From Flavobacterium sp. (GTDB taxonomy: Bacteria; Bacteroidota; Bacteroidia; Flavobacteriales; Flavobacteriaceae): a stretch of 64,000 nt of DNA. A program made the translations under genes and the position numbers. The notes under the pieces are model-generated. The model was not told where the DNA came from. It saw only the letters and a list, made by a program, of their open reading frames with translations, and did not search any database. The DNA lies in contig JALRGT010000004.1 in NCBI GenBank assembly GCA_023259675.1, positions 1 through 64,000 on the forward strand, given 5' to 3'. Shown in pieces: positions 43,698-52,755 of this stretch; the first letter of the stretch is position 1, and each line of letters begins with the position of its first letter.

Positions 43698-44399
43698 CTA
43701 ATGGCAATTGGGACTCGCCTGCACGAACAAACTCATATTAGAAGGCGAAACATAAGGAATTCCTAATCCCAATCCTCTCAAAATAAATAAAACGCCTATC
43801 AATATGCCCACATAAGGAATAATTCGCTGGATTTTATTGCGAACAGCAACCGTCAAAAAGGAATTAATATAGACGACACTACTCATCAATGGTATGGTTC
43901 CCAGTCCGAATAAAAGCATGTATAAAACCCCAAAACTGGCGCTTTGCATTGCAATGGCTCCAAACAACGCAACATAAACCATTCCGCAAGGCAAAAAACC
44001 GTTTAATAAACCAATGGTAAACAGCGACTGATAGGATTTGTTTTTAAACTGTTTCCCTAATGTTGATTTGATGGTCGCTATTGCTTTAAAAATTGGTTTA
44101 GAAAAATTATAATTTGCCAATTTCTTTTCGGGAATTACAATAATAAGTATCATAACGATACCTATGGCTATGGATAATTTTTGCTGAATTCCAGCCATAA
44201 AAAAACCTTTACCCACCAATCCAAAAATCAACCCAATGGTTCCGTAAGCAGTCAATCTTCCTAAATGATAGGTGACTATTTGCGTGACTTTCTTAGACGG
44301 ATTATTTCTCTCCACAGGCAACATCATGGCTATAGGACCACACATTCCGATGCAATGCAGACTACTGATTAAACCAAAAAAGAAAGCGGTGTAAAGCAT
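43698..44399 (-). CDS. Sulfite exporter TauE/SafE-like membrane protein of the cbb3 locus
   Basis: 233 residues, six to seven transmembrane helices, starting with the GLISSLHCIGMCGPIAMML helix typical of the DsbD/CcoS-associated TauE/SafE-like family that closes cbb3 oxidase loci. The paired Cys in HCIGMCG suggest thiol or copper handling during oxidase assembly (inference from locus). Last gene of the cco operon, separated from ccoH by heptamer repeats. Confidence 0.85.
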   Translation of the reverse strand: MLYTAFFFGLISSLHCIGMCGPIAMMLPVERNNPSKKVTQIVTYHLGRLTAYGTIGLIFGLVGKGFFMAGIQQKLSIAIGIVMILIIVIPEKKLANYNFSKPIFKAIATIKSTLGKQFKNKSYQSLFTIGLLNGFLPCGMVYVALFGAIAMQSASFGVLYMLLFGLGTIPLMSSVVYINSFLTVAVRNKIQRIIPYVGILIGVLFILRGLGLGIPYVSPSNMSLFVQASPNCH

Positions 44400-44401
44400 T
44401 T

Positions 44402-44580
44402 GAGGTTAGAGGTTAGAAGTTAGAAGTTAGAAGTTAGAAGTTAGAAGTTAGAAGTTGAAAGTTAGAGGTTAGAGGTTAGAGGTTAGAAGTTGAAAGTTTA
44501 AACGAAAAAATTTATCTATAACAACCAACATACTTAATACTTAATACTTAATACTTAATACTTAATAATTCATACTTAAT
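44402..44580. repeat. Two adjoining 7-bp-period repeat tracts
   Basis: Thirteen or so GAAGTTA/GAGGTTA-type heptamers (44402-44498), then five or six ACTTAAT heptamers (about 44531-44580), filling the gap between ccoH and the exporter gene. No coding potential. Confidence 0.85.
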
Positions 44581-45025
44581 TAACATAAATCACTTCTTTT
44601 GTCAAATACGATTTTCCACCATATTGCCATTCCATATTAATGTCCCAGCGACCGCCAACCAATTTTGATTTAGGTATGAGCAAAGTTGGATTAGATAATG
44701 AAATTGGAGTATCAAAATCTAAAATTTTATTTGACGGTCGGTATAAGGACACTTTTCCTTTAATTTGGTCTGGTGTAAAAACATCTGGAAAAACAATCGT
44801 AATCCCAGTGGCATCATTGGTAATGGTTGGTTTTTGGTCTAAATCTTGCGCATTTTGCACCCTTTCCATTTCTTCACCAAAACGGGCATCATGCTTATAA
44901 TATTCTTCTACAACCAATTCGTTATCGTATTTAGAATTAGATTGTACTTTGATTACAAAATATAAAATGAAGCTCATAAATAAGCCTACCGCAATCACTA
45001 TTCCTGTTCCCCAATTGATTTTCAT
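44576..45025 (-). CDS. ccoH: FixH/CcoH-like oxidase assembly protein
   Basis: 149 residues: one N-terminal transmembrane helix (MKINWGTGIVIAVGLFMSF onward) and a periplasmic FixH-type domain (KVSLYRPSNKILDFDTPI). FixH/CcoH takes part in assembly and copper delivery to cbb3 oxidase. It follows ccoG by 33 bp in the same operon. The stop codon lies at the edge of the heptamer repeat tract. Confidence 0.88.
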   Translation of the reverse strand: MKINWGTGIVIAVGLFMSFILYFVIKVQSNSKYDNELVVEEYYKHDARFGEEMERVQNAQDLDQKPTITNDATGITIVFPDVFTPDQIKGKVSLYRPSNKILDFDTPISLSNPTLLIPKSKLVGGRWDINMEWQYGGKSYLTKEVIYVN

Positions 45026-45058
45026 TTTATTCTATTTTTTAAATTATTCTCTTAGTAA

Positions 45059-46477
45059 TTAGTCAAAACTTCGCGGACTTAAAAAATTAGTACGACTGGT
45101 TGCTATCTTTTTATCTCCATCAAAAACTTCGATTTTTAATTTTGTTTTATCACTTTCCAATAGATATTGATTGATCTCAATAAACAGCGTTCCCTCACTC
45201 ATCCCTTGTTTTACAACTTTAAAATTTTGTTTACCGACTACATTAAGCGCCCCATTGATGTTCGCTAATTTAAAATGTACCGCTTTAAAATCATTGTTGG
45301 TTTTATTAATAATCTTATAGGTAAACACATTACTGATCTTTTCTCCTTTATGTTGATAGAGTTGTCCTGGCAAACGCAAGATTGTAGCCTCTACTTCTGT
45401 GCGTAAAAACAGTAACCCTATTAGAATGCCTACCAAAATAGTCAGGATAGCGGTGTATCCCTTCATTCTTGCCGTGAATTTGAACGGAGCTTTCTTTTCT
45501 ATTTCGTCTTCAGAAGCATATCGAATGAGTCCTTTAGGTAAACCTACGCCTTCCATGATGCTGTCGCATTCATCAATGCAAGCGGTACAATTCACACATT
45601 CTAATTGCGTTCCGTTACGAATATCAATTCCGGTTGGACATACATTGACACATTGTTTACAATCGATACAATCGCCTTTTCCAGATGTCGCTCTGTCTTC
45701 CTTCTTATTGAACTTGGCACGTCCAAGTTCTTTTTCGCCCCGAACAAAATCATAAGCGACATTTATGGAATTATCATCGAGAAGAACACCTTGCAACCTT
45801 CCGTAAGGACAGGCGATAATGCAAACTTGTTCCCGAAACCAAACAAAAACAAAGTAGAAAACACCTGTAAAAATAGACAAGGCTACCAATGTACTGAGAT
45901 GTTCTGTGGGACCATCTTCAATCATTCCGATCAAGTGGTCACTTCCGATCAGGTAGGCTAAAAAAACGTTGGCTATCCCAAAGGAGATGAGTAAGAATAC
46001 AAACCACTTCAGCGATTTCTTTCCAATTTTATCCAAATCCCATTCTTGTTTTTCCAATCGAATTTGGGCTCCTCTATCCCCTTCTATCCAATATTCTATT
46101 CTTCGAAAAACCATTTCCATAAAAATGGTTTGAGGGCAAATCCATCCGCAAAATATTCTCCCAAAAATAACCGTAAACAAAATGACAAAGACCACTCCCA
46201 CAATCATAAATACCACAAATAGATAGAAGTCTTGTGGCCAAAACGGAAATCCGAAAATATTAAATCTTCGTTCAAAAACATTAAATAGCATGAACTGATT
46301 TCCATTCACTTTAATAAATGGATTCACAATTAAGACAACCAATAAAAAGTAGCTCACCCACTTTCTATATTCATAGAACTTACCGGATGGTTTTTTGGGA
46401 AATATAAACTTTCGTTTCCCTTCCTTGTCAATAGTTCCTATGGTATCTCTAAAAGCTTCGTTCGGTAATTTTGACAT
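45059..46477 (-). CDS. ccoG: Cytochrome oxidase accessory protein CcoG
   Basis: 472 residues: several N-terminal transmembrane helices with FCGWICPQTIFME, two 4Fe-4S ferredoxin motifs (GDCIDCKQCVNVCP and ECVNCTACIDECD, about 258-305), another transmembrane helix and a C-terminal periplasmic Ig-like domain. CcoG reduces Cu(II) for insertion into CcoN in studied systems. Preceded by a hairpin in the ccoP-ccoG spacer. Confidence 0.95.
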   Translation of the reverse strand: MSKLPNEAFRDTIGTIDKEGKRKFIFPKKPSGKFYEYRKWVSYFLLVVLIVNPFIKVNGNQFMLFNVFERRFNIFGFPFWPQDFYLFVVFMIVGVVFVILFTVIFGRIFCGWICPQTIFMEMVFRRIEYWIEGDRGAQIRLEKQEWDLDKIGKKSLKWFVFLLISFGIANVFLAYLIGSDHLIGMIEDGPTEHLSTLVALSIFTGVFYFVFVWFREQVCIIACPYGRLQGVLLDDNSINVAYDFVRGEKELGRAKFNKKEDRATSGKGDCIDCKQCVNVCPTGIDIRNGTQLECVNCTACIDECDSIMEGVGLPKGLIRYASEDEIEKKAPFKFTARMKGYTAILTILVGILIGLLFLRTEVEATILRLPGQLYQHKGEKISNVFTYKIINKTNNDFKAVHFKLANINGALNVVGKQNFKVVKQGMSEGTLFIEINQYLLESDKTKLKIEVFDGDKKIATSRTNFLSPRSFD

Positions 46478-46490
46478 TTGTTTGGTGTTT

Positions 46491-46530
46491 ATCTAAACTG
46501 GATCTGTTTTTACATAGATTCAGTTTAGAT
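46491..46530. repeat. Hairpin in the ccoP-ccoG spacer
   Basis: 15-bp arms with one mismatch (46491-46505 and 46516-46530). On the minus strand it is not followed by T's, so it is not a clear terminator of ccoP; it may be an RNA processing or stability element setting ccoNOQP levels above ccoGH. Confidence 0.6.
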
Positions 46531-46608
46531 TATTTTTTTTAAAATACATTAAGAAAATAAATACACATAAGACTTAGTTCCTTTTATATTTTTAAATCAT
46601 TCTAGTAA

Positions 46609-47493
46609 CTATTTGGTTTCATCTACCCAAACCTCTCCTTCCGGTCCTTTAGCATCTATTGGATTACTTCCTTTTAAAGACAATATGTAGCTCGCTACTT
46701 TTTGAATTTCTTTAGGTTTTAAAGTTCCTTTCCAAGCAATCATTCCCTTTCCGTCACGACCTCCACTGTTGATAGTATGAAATATATTTTTAATTCCACC
46801 TCCAAGAACCCAATTATCGTCTGTTAAGTTTGGCCCAATTTGACCTCCGCCATCAGCTCTGTGACAAGCTGCACAATTGGTCGCAAAAATTTCTTTTCCA
46901 GTAGCTAAATCAGCTGGTTCCGTTAGCAAAGTCACTGTCTTTTCATCCATCAAATCAGGAGCGGTTTTCATGTATTCGGCCACATCAATTTTGGCTTGAG
47001 CCAATTCTTTTTGCAACTCCATTTCCTGATTATCTCCGCCCATAATTTCGAAACGCACCAAATAAATAGCAGCAAAACCGATACAACCGTAGAATAAATA
47101 TACCCACCATGGCGGCAAATTATTATCCAATTCTTTGATTCCGTCATAGTCATGATTCAGTAACACACTGGCTTCATTTTCTATTGGTTCTGTTTTTGTT
47201 AACTTTTGCATCAAGTTTTTATACCATTCCTTTTGTTTGATTGGTAACTTACTTTCCGCCTCTAATTTTGCCTTTTGTTCTTTTGTCAATAATTGGTAGG
47301 TAATATTATCGATGGCACTTATTGTAATTTCGATTGCTATCAAAAGAAAAAGAAATACAAATAAAAATACGGTAATCATTGGATATTTTATAAAAGCAGG
47401 ACGATCACCTGAATCTATAAAATATTCCATCGCTCCAAAAATGATGAAGAAAATTAGTGGAACCCTAATATATGCTGGAATTAATTTTTTCAT
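46609..47493 (-). CDS. ccoP: cbb3-type oxidase subunit III, monohaem CcoP
   Basis: 294 residues: two transmembrane helices near the N-terminus (about 10-30 and 38-62), a cytoplasmic loop, a third helix at about 128-148, and a single cytochrome c domain with one CxxCH (CAACH) and axial Met in GKGMIAW. Proteobacterial CcoP is usually dihaem; here only one haem-binding motif exists. It passes electrons to the CcoO domain. Confidence 0.93.
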   Translation of the reverse strand: MKKLIPAYIRVPLIFFIIFGAMEYFIDSGDRPAFIKYPMITVFLFVFLFLLIAIEITISAIDNITYQLLTKEQKAKLEAESKLPIKQKEWYKNLMQKLTKTEPIENEASVLLNHDYDGIKELDNNLPPWWVYLFYGCIGFAAIYLVRFEIMGGDNQEMELQKELAQAKIDVAEYMKTAPDLMDEKTVTLLTEPADLATGKEIFATNCAACHRADGGGQIGPNLTDDNWVLGGGIKNIFHTINSGGRDGKGMIAWKGTLKPKEIQKVASYILSLKGSNPIDAKGPEGEVWVDETK

Positions 47494-47509
47494 TTTAATT
47501 ATTTTAAAA

Positions 47510-47689
47510 TTATACTATTTGGTTGTCATTCAGTGGAATTTGACTCATTTCATTGATCTTTTCTTTTTTATAAGTAAAAACCCAAAGCCCAAGTCCAACA
47601 AAGAAGGAAAAGAAAATCAATAATGACAGTATCGGATATATCTCAACTCCTGCGATAGTCTCCATGTTGTGTTTTATCTGCTCGAACAT
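47510..47689 (-). CDS. ccoQ: CcoQ-like small membrane subunit
   Basis: 59 residues from the ATG at 47689 (MFEQIKHNMETIAGVEIYP); the frame extends eight codons further upstream. One transmembrane helix (LSLLIFFSFFVGLGLWVF), then a charged tail, the layout of CcoQ/FixQ. Position between ccoNO and ccoP is the canonical one. A dyad (47722-47732 with 47744-47754) lies in the spacer from ccoNO. Confidence 0.85.
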   Translation of the reverse strand: MFEQIKHNMETIAGVEIYPILSLLIFFSFFVGLGLWVFTYKKEKINEMSQIPLNDNQIV

Positions 47690-47782
47690 ATTTTTTAGAA
47701 TTTTGAGTTTCAAAGTTGCACAGTTACAAAGTTGTTTTTCGATACTTTGTAACTATGCCACTTTGTTACTTATTAACTTAAT

Positions 47783-49960
47783 TTATTTTTTTACTTTAAT
47801 ATCTGTCCCTAACCTTTGGATATAGGCTATTAATGCTACAATTTCTCTTTGATGCATTGGTATAAATTGTTCTCCTTTTGCCGCTGCTTTTTTCTTACTG
47901 TCATCATAACTTTTTACAAAATCAGGATCAGCATTTAAGTTATCCTCAATATTCTGAGATTGCTCTTTTATGGCATTTTGTGCATTGGCAATTTCGGCAT
48001 CAGAATAAGGAACCCCAAGCGTTCTCATTACATTCATTTTATCTTCAATATTTGAAACATCTAAGGCTTTGTTGTCAAACAACCATTTATATCCTGGCAT
48101 GATAGAACCAGATGATGTACTTTGTGGATTCCACATGTGGTTGAAATGCCAATTGTCATTGTATTTCCCTCCTACTCTTAATAAATCGGGTCCCGTACGT
48201 TTTGATCCCCAAAGGAATGGATGGTCGTACACAAATTCTCCCGCTTTTGATTGTGTACCGTAACGTTCTACTTCACTTCGGAACGGACGAACCATTTGCG
48301 AGTGACATCCCACACAACCTTCACGGATATATAAATCACGTCCTTCTAATTCTAAAGGAGAATACGGTTTTACACTAGCAATGGTTGGTATGTTTGATTT
48401 CACCATAATAGTCGGTACAATTTGAATAATACCTCCAATCAAGATGGCAACTGTGGCCAAAATGGTCAACTGAATTGGTTTTCTTTCTAACCATGGGTGA
48501 AATTTCTCCCCTTTAATTCTACTGCTGCTAATTTTTTGCAACTCTGGAGCTTCGGCTAATTCGTCTTCAATAGTTGCATTGGCCTGAACTGTTTTAACAA
48601 TATTATAAACCAAAACAAACATTCCAGTGATGTATAATGTACCTCCAATGGCGCGCATCCAATACATCGGCATAATTTGCGTTACCGTTTCAAGGAAATT
48701 TCCGTAGGTTAAAGTACCATCAGGATTAAATTGTTTCCACATAGAAGCCTGTAAAAACCCGGCAACATACATCGGTAATGTATATAATATGATTCCTAAA
48801 GTTCCAATCCAGAAATGAAAATTCGCTAGTTTAAGAGAGTACAATGGTCCTTTTGACATTCTTGGAACCAACCAATAAATCAAACCAAAAGCCATAAATC
48901 CGTTCCATGCTAAAGCTCCAACGTGAACGTGTGCAATAATCCAATCGGTAAAGTGTGCAATGGCATTAACATTTTTCAATGATAACATCGGTCCTTCAAA
49001 AGTAGCCATACCATAACCCGTAATGGCCACCACGAAAAATTTAAGCACAGGCTCCACACGTACTTTATCCCAAGCACCACGAAGTGTCAACAATCCGTTT
49101 ATCATACCTCCCCAAGATGGAGCAATCAACATTATTGAAAAAACAACCCCTAAATTCTGTGCCCAGTTAGGTAATGCAGAATATAATAAATGATGGGGTC
49201 CAGCCCAGATATATAAGAAGATCAAAGACCAAAAGTGTACAATAGAAAGACGATAAGAATATACCGGACGATTTGCCGCTTTAGGAATAAAATAATACAT
49301 CAATCCCAGAAATGGAGTAGTCAAGAAAAAGGCAACTGCATTATGACCATACCACCATTGCACCAACGCATCCTGAACACCTGCATAAACAGAATAACTT
49401 TTCAATGCCGAAACAGGTAAAGCCAAACTGTTAAAAATATGCAATACGGCAACTGTAACAAATGTGGCCAAATAAAACCAAATCGCTACATACAAATGAC
49501 GTTCCCTTCTTTTTATAATGGTACCAATCATATTTATACCAAATACAACCCAAATTAATGCAATTGCAATATCTATCGGCCATTCTAGTTCAGCATATTC
49601 TTTTGAAGTACTATATCCTAACGGAAGTGAGATGGCAGCTGCAACGATAATCAATTGCCAACCCCAAAAATTAAGATTACTCAAAAAGTCACTAAACATT
49701 CTGGCTTTTAATAACCGTTGTAAGGAATAATAAATTCCCGCAAACATGGCATTACCCACAAAAGCAAAAATAACGGCATTGGTGTGTAAAGGTCTCAATC
49801 TACCAAAACTCAACCACGAAATTCCGTCGGTGATATTTGGAAAAAGAAACATGAAGGCCAAGATAAGCCCAACTAACATTCCTACTACACCAAAAAGAAT
49901 TGTGGCATAGATGAATTTCTTTACAATTTTGTTGTCATAATAAAATTGTTGCATTTCCAT
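47783..49960 (-). CDS. ccoNO: cbb3-type cytochrome c oxidase, fused subunits I and II (CcoN-CcoO)
   Basis: 725 residues. Residues 1-480: twelve-helix haem-copper oxidase subunit I with the metal-ligand histidines (LRPLHTNAV; WWYGHNAVAF; GPHHLLY; AHVHVGAL). After a linker and one more helix (about 500-525), residues 540-725 form a CcoO-type cytochrome c domain with CVGCHSQMVRPF at about 553 and axial IMPGYKWLF. The fusion is usual in Bacteroidetes. It is the high-affinity terminal oxidase for low oxygen. Confidence 0.96.
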   Translation of the reverse strand: MEMQQFYYDNKIVKKFIYATILFGVVGMLVGLILAFMFLFPNITDGISWLSFGRLRPLHTNAVIFAFVGNAMFAGIYYSLQRLLKARMFSDFLSNLNFWGWQLIIVAAAISLPLGYSTSKEYAELEWPIDIAIALIWVVFGINMIGTIIKRRERHLYVAIWFYLATFVTVAVLHIFNSLALPVSALKSYSVYAGVQDALVQWWYGHNAVAFFLTTPFLGLMYYFIPKAANRPVYSYRLSIVHFWSLIFLYIWAGPHHLLYSALPNWAQNLGVVFSIMLIAPSWGGMINGLLTLRGAWDKVRVEPVLKFFVVAITGYGMATFEGPMLSLKNVNAIAHFTDWIIAHVHVGALAWNGFMAFGLIYWLVPRMSKGPLYSLKLANFHFWIGTLGIILYTLPMYVAGFLQASMWKQFNPDGTLTYGNFLETVTQIMPMYWMRAIGGTLYITGMFVLVYNIVKTVQANATIEDELAEAPELQKISSSRIKGEKFHPWLERKPIQLTILATVAILIGGIIQIVPTIMVKSNIPTIASVKPYSPLELEGRDLYIREGCVGCHSQMVRPFRSEVERYGTQSKAGEFVYDHPFLWGSKRTGPDLLRVGGKYNDNWHFNHMWNPQSTSSGSIMPGYKWLFDNKALDVSNIEDKMNVMRTLGVPYSDAEIANAQNAIKEQSQNIEDNLNADPDFVKSYDDSKKKAAAKGEQFIPMHQREIVALIAYIQRLGTDIKVKK

Positions 49961-49962
49961 AA

Positions 49963-50154
49963 TTAAATTTGTTTTTCTTCTGTTATTTGTATTGATTTTG
50001 GATTTTCTTCTTTGAGCTCATCGTCAAAAAGCATTCGGACAGATGGCGTATAGTCATCGTCATATTGACCTGTTTTTACTGCTCGAATAAAAGCAATAAA
50101 AAAGCCTATAGCAACTACGATACTAATCGAGATTAATAAATAAATGACACTCAT
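49963..50154 (-). CDS. ccoS: cbb3 oxidase maturation protein CcoS
   Basis: 63 residues: one transmembrane helix (MSVIYLLISISIVVAIGFF) and the CcoS segment FIRAVKTGQYDD, required for haem/copper assembly of CcoN. It starts the operon and ends 2 bp before ccoNO, so translation is coupled. Confidence 0.93.
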   Translation of the reverse strand: MSVIYLLISISIVVAIGFFIAFIRAVKTGQYDDDYTPSVRMLFDDELKEENPKSIQITEEKQI

Positions 50155-50171
50155 ACCTAAAATTATGTTAA

Positions 50172-50217
50172 CAAAAATACTGGACTGGTTTCAGACAAAA
50201 TATGACTTTTATCATAA
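50172..50217 (-). promoter_or_regulatory. ccoS-ccoNOQPGH operon promoter with Crp/Fnr-type operator
   Basis: Minus-strand TATTTTTG box (50172-50179) and dyad TGAC-TTTT-ATCA (50203-50214, centre 50208.5). The centre is 36.5 bp from the end of the -7 box (about -42 from the predicted start), a class II activator position. No -33 element is visible. Confidence 0.7.
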
Positions 50218-50267
50218 TTGCTTTTTATTATCCTATTCTTACATTTTTACCTATACAAAACCCTAAC

Positions 50268-52658
50268 TTACTTCAACTTACGCGCATAAAAATTACTCAT
50301 TACCGTAACAAAAGTCACTATCGTAATGGTACTCAAAGGCATAATTATTGCAGCAACCAAAGGCAATAAATTCCCAGTGATGGCATATGATAAACCGACC
50401 ACATTATATAAAAAGGATATTCCAAAACTCATTTTAATGGTCGTCATCGCTTTTTTTGACAGTTTCAGAAAATAATTCAACTTTTGAAAAGCCGAAGCAT
50501 CCAAAATGGCATCACAAGCCGGAGAAAACACATTGACATTTTCTGAAATAGAAATTCCCACATCACTCTGAGCCAAAGCGCCCGCATCATTCAAGCCGTC
50601 CCCAACCATCATGACATTGCTTCCTTTTTCTTGTAATTCTTTTATAAAAGCTAATTTCTGTTCTGGTTTTTGATTGAAAATCAATTCGGTTCCACGAGGA
50701 AGAAGTCTTTCTAAAGTGGAACGCTCGCCATCATTATCTCCCGATAAAACTTTAATTTGATATCTTTTATTGAGATTTTCAAAAAGTGTTGATAAACCTT
50801 CCCGGTATTGATTGTTGAAAATATATTCACCCAAATAATGGTCATTGATCTTAATATGGACTGCAGTTTGAAATAGAGAACCTTCCTCCAATTTACCCAC
50901 AAAACTTGCCGAACCTATTTGAATCAAATTCCCATCTACTGCTGCCTGAATTCCTTTCCCTGTAATTTCATTAAAATCCAAAATTTTAATTTTTTTAGTC
51001 TCCGGCAAAAAATCATATAGCATGCGACTTAAGGGATGATTAGAAGCTCGAAGTACATTTTTAATTTGAATTCTATTTTCATCAGTAAGCAAGGTGCCTT
51101 CATATAAAATATTTGTTTTTTTATTGGTTGTAATAGTACCCGTCTTATCAAAAACGATAGTATCAACTTTGGCCAATTGCTCAATCACTAAAGCATTTTT
51201 AAGATAGAATTTCTGTTTACCAATAATTCGCAATATATTTCCCATGGTAAAAGGAGCCGTCAAAGCCAAAGCGCAAGGACAAGCCACAATCAAAATAGAA
51301 GTAAACACATTAAATGCCGTATTGGTATCAATAAAAATCCAATAACTAAAGGCCAGCAGAGCAATTAATAGGATAATTGGAGTAAAATAACGACTAATCG
51401 TGTCTGTAATCGTTTTGTGTTTTTGCTCCACGTTTTTCTGAAAAACATCATTACTCCACAATTGTGTCAGGTAACTTTGAGAAACAGAAAAAAGTACTTC
51501 CATTTCAATCACTTTACCAATTTGTTTTCCTCCCGCAAATATTTTATCCCCTGAATACTTTGTTATTGGAATAGCCTCACCCGTTACGAAACTATAATCA
51601 ATAGATGCTTTTTCTGTTATTAAAATTCCGTCTACAGGAATTAACTCTTGATTTCGAATCAGCAATCGATCTCCTTTTATTATGTCATAAACAGGCACAC
51701 TTTCCTCTGTTAAATCACTATTGATTCGAGTAATGGCAATTGGGAAATAGGATTTAAAATCCCTTTCAAAACTTAAAAAACTATAAGTTTTTATTTGAAA
51801 CATTTTTCCCAGCAACATAAAGAAAATCAATCCAGTTAGACTGTCGAAAAAACCGGAACCATAATCAAACAAAATATCAACAGTGCCTCTGATGAACATT
51901 ACAACAATCCCTAATGCAATTGGAACATCGATATTCAACATTCCTGATTTGATGCTTTTATAAGCAGACACATAATAATCACTGGCAGAATACAGAAAAG
52001 AAGGTAAAGACAAGGCAAATATCAACCACCTAAAAAATGGTTTGTAATTGTCTAACCAAAATTCTTTTACTTCAAAATATTCCGGAAAAGAAAGCAACAT
52101 GATATTTCCAAAACAAAAGAATGCCAAACCTAATTTATAAATTAAACTTCGGTCTGCATTTTTCTTTCCCGTTTCGTAATTCTCTAAACTGATATAGGGT
52201 TCATAACCAATTGAACTCAATAAAAGCACAATCGTTTTAAGAGAAACCAATTCTGGATTATACGTAATTCTGACATTTTTCTTAGGGAAATTAACTTGAG
52301 AGGTACTTATTCCTTTTTGAAGACGTTGTAAATTTTCCAGAATCCAAATACACGAGCTACAATGAATATGAGGAATGCTAAGTGAAACAATAGCGGTTTT
52401 ACTTTCTTGAAATTCCAATAGTTTTGAGACAATACTTTCATTATCTAAAAAATCATATTTTCCGTTAATATCCTGTGGAGTTGCTCCAGGTGATTTTTCA
52501 AAATCATAATAACAAGTCAAATCATTGAGACTAAAAATTTCGTAAACGGTTTTGCAACCGTTACAACAAAAATTTTTATCATCATAAAATACAACTTCGT
52601 TTTTTATAATATTCAAACCACAATGGAAACAGTTTGATGTGTCCATATCTTTGCTCAT
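50268..52658 (-). CDS. ccoI: Copper-transporting P1B ATPase CcoI/FixI
   Basis: 796 residues. N-terminal Cys-rich region (CFHCG, CCNGC), an HMA metal-binding domain with HCSSC at about 98-104, eight membrane helices, CPC metal site in ACPCALA, phosphorylation DKTGT, HP in NHPLSR and the GDGLND hinge. It exports Cu+ for cbb3 oxidase assembly. It is a separate transcript upstream of ccoS with its own Fnr-type operator. Confidence 0.95.
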   Translation of the reverse strand: MSKDMDTSNCFHCGLNIIKNEVVFYDDKNFCCNGCKTVYEIFSLNDLTCYYDFEKSPGATPQDINGKYDFLDNESIVSKLLEFQESKTAIVSLSIPHIHCSSCIWILENLQRLQKGISTSQVNFPKKNVRITYNPELVSLKTIVLLLSSIGYEPYISLENYETGKKNADRSLIYKLGLAFFCFGNIMLLSFPEYFEVKEFWLDNYKPFFRWLIFALSLPSFLYSASDYYVSAYKSIKSGMLNIDVPIALGIVVMFIRGTVDILFDYGSGFFDSLTGLIFFMLLGKMFQIKTYSFLSFERDFKSYFPIAITRINSDLTEESVPVYDIIKGDRLLIRNQELIPVDGILITEKASIDYSFVTGEAIPITKYSGDKIFAGGKQIGKVIEMEVLFSVSQSYLTQLWSNDVFQKNVEQKHKTITDTISRYFTPIILLIALLAFSYWIFIDTNTAFNVFTSILIVACPCALALTAPFTMGNILRIIGKQKFYLKNALVIEQLAKVDTIVFDKTGTITTNKKTNILYEGTLLTDENRIQIKNVLRASNHPLSRMLYDFLPETKKIKILDFNEITGKGIQAAVDGNLIQIGSASFVGKLEEGSLFQTAVHIKINDHYLGEYIFNNQYREGLSTLFENLNKRYQIKVLSGDNDGERSTLERLLPRGTELIFNQKPEQKLAFIKELQEKGSNVMMVGDGLNDAGALAQSDVGISISENVNVFSPACDAILDASAFQKLNYFLKLSKKAMTTIKMSFGISFLYNVVGLSYAITGNLLPLVAAIIMPLSTITIVTFVTVMSNFYARKLK

Positions 52659-52669
52659 TTACCTAAGAA

Positions 52670-52715
52670 CAAAGGTCAAAAATTCATTTTCGTTAAAATA
52701 TGACAATTGTCATAT
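52670..52715 (-). promoter_or_regulatory. ccoI promoter with 18-bp palindromic operator
   Basis: Perfect palindrome at 52698-52715 (ATATGACAATTGTCATAT, centre 52706.5) and a minus-strand GACCTTTG box (52670-52677, one mismatch to TAnnTTTG). The operator centre is 36.5 bp from the end of the box. The operator is shared with the divergent regulator gene. Confidence 0.72.
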
Positions 52716-52722
52716 AAATGTT

Positions 52723-52730
52723 TAATTTTG
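52723..52730 (+). promoter_or_regulatory. -7 box of the Crp/Fnr regulator gene
   Basis: TAATTTTG matches TAnnTTTG, 26 bp before the ATG. The shared palindrome centre lies 23.5 bp from its end, over the -33 region, a position suited to repression (autoregulation). Confidence 0.55.
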
Positions 52731-52755
52731 TATAACAGTTTAAGTCTATACAACT

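Noticed and set aside
44402..44580. Possible CRISPR array
   Set aside because: The repeat unit is 7 bp, contiguous and without spacers; no cas genes in the window.
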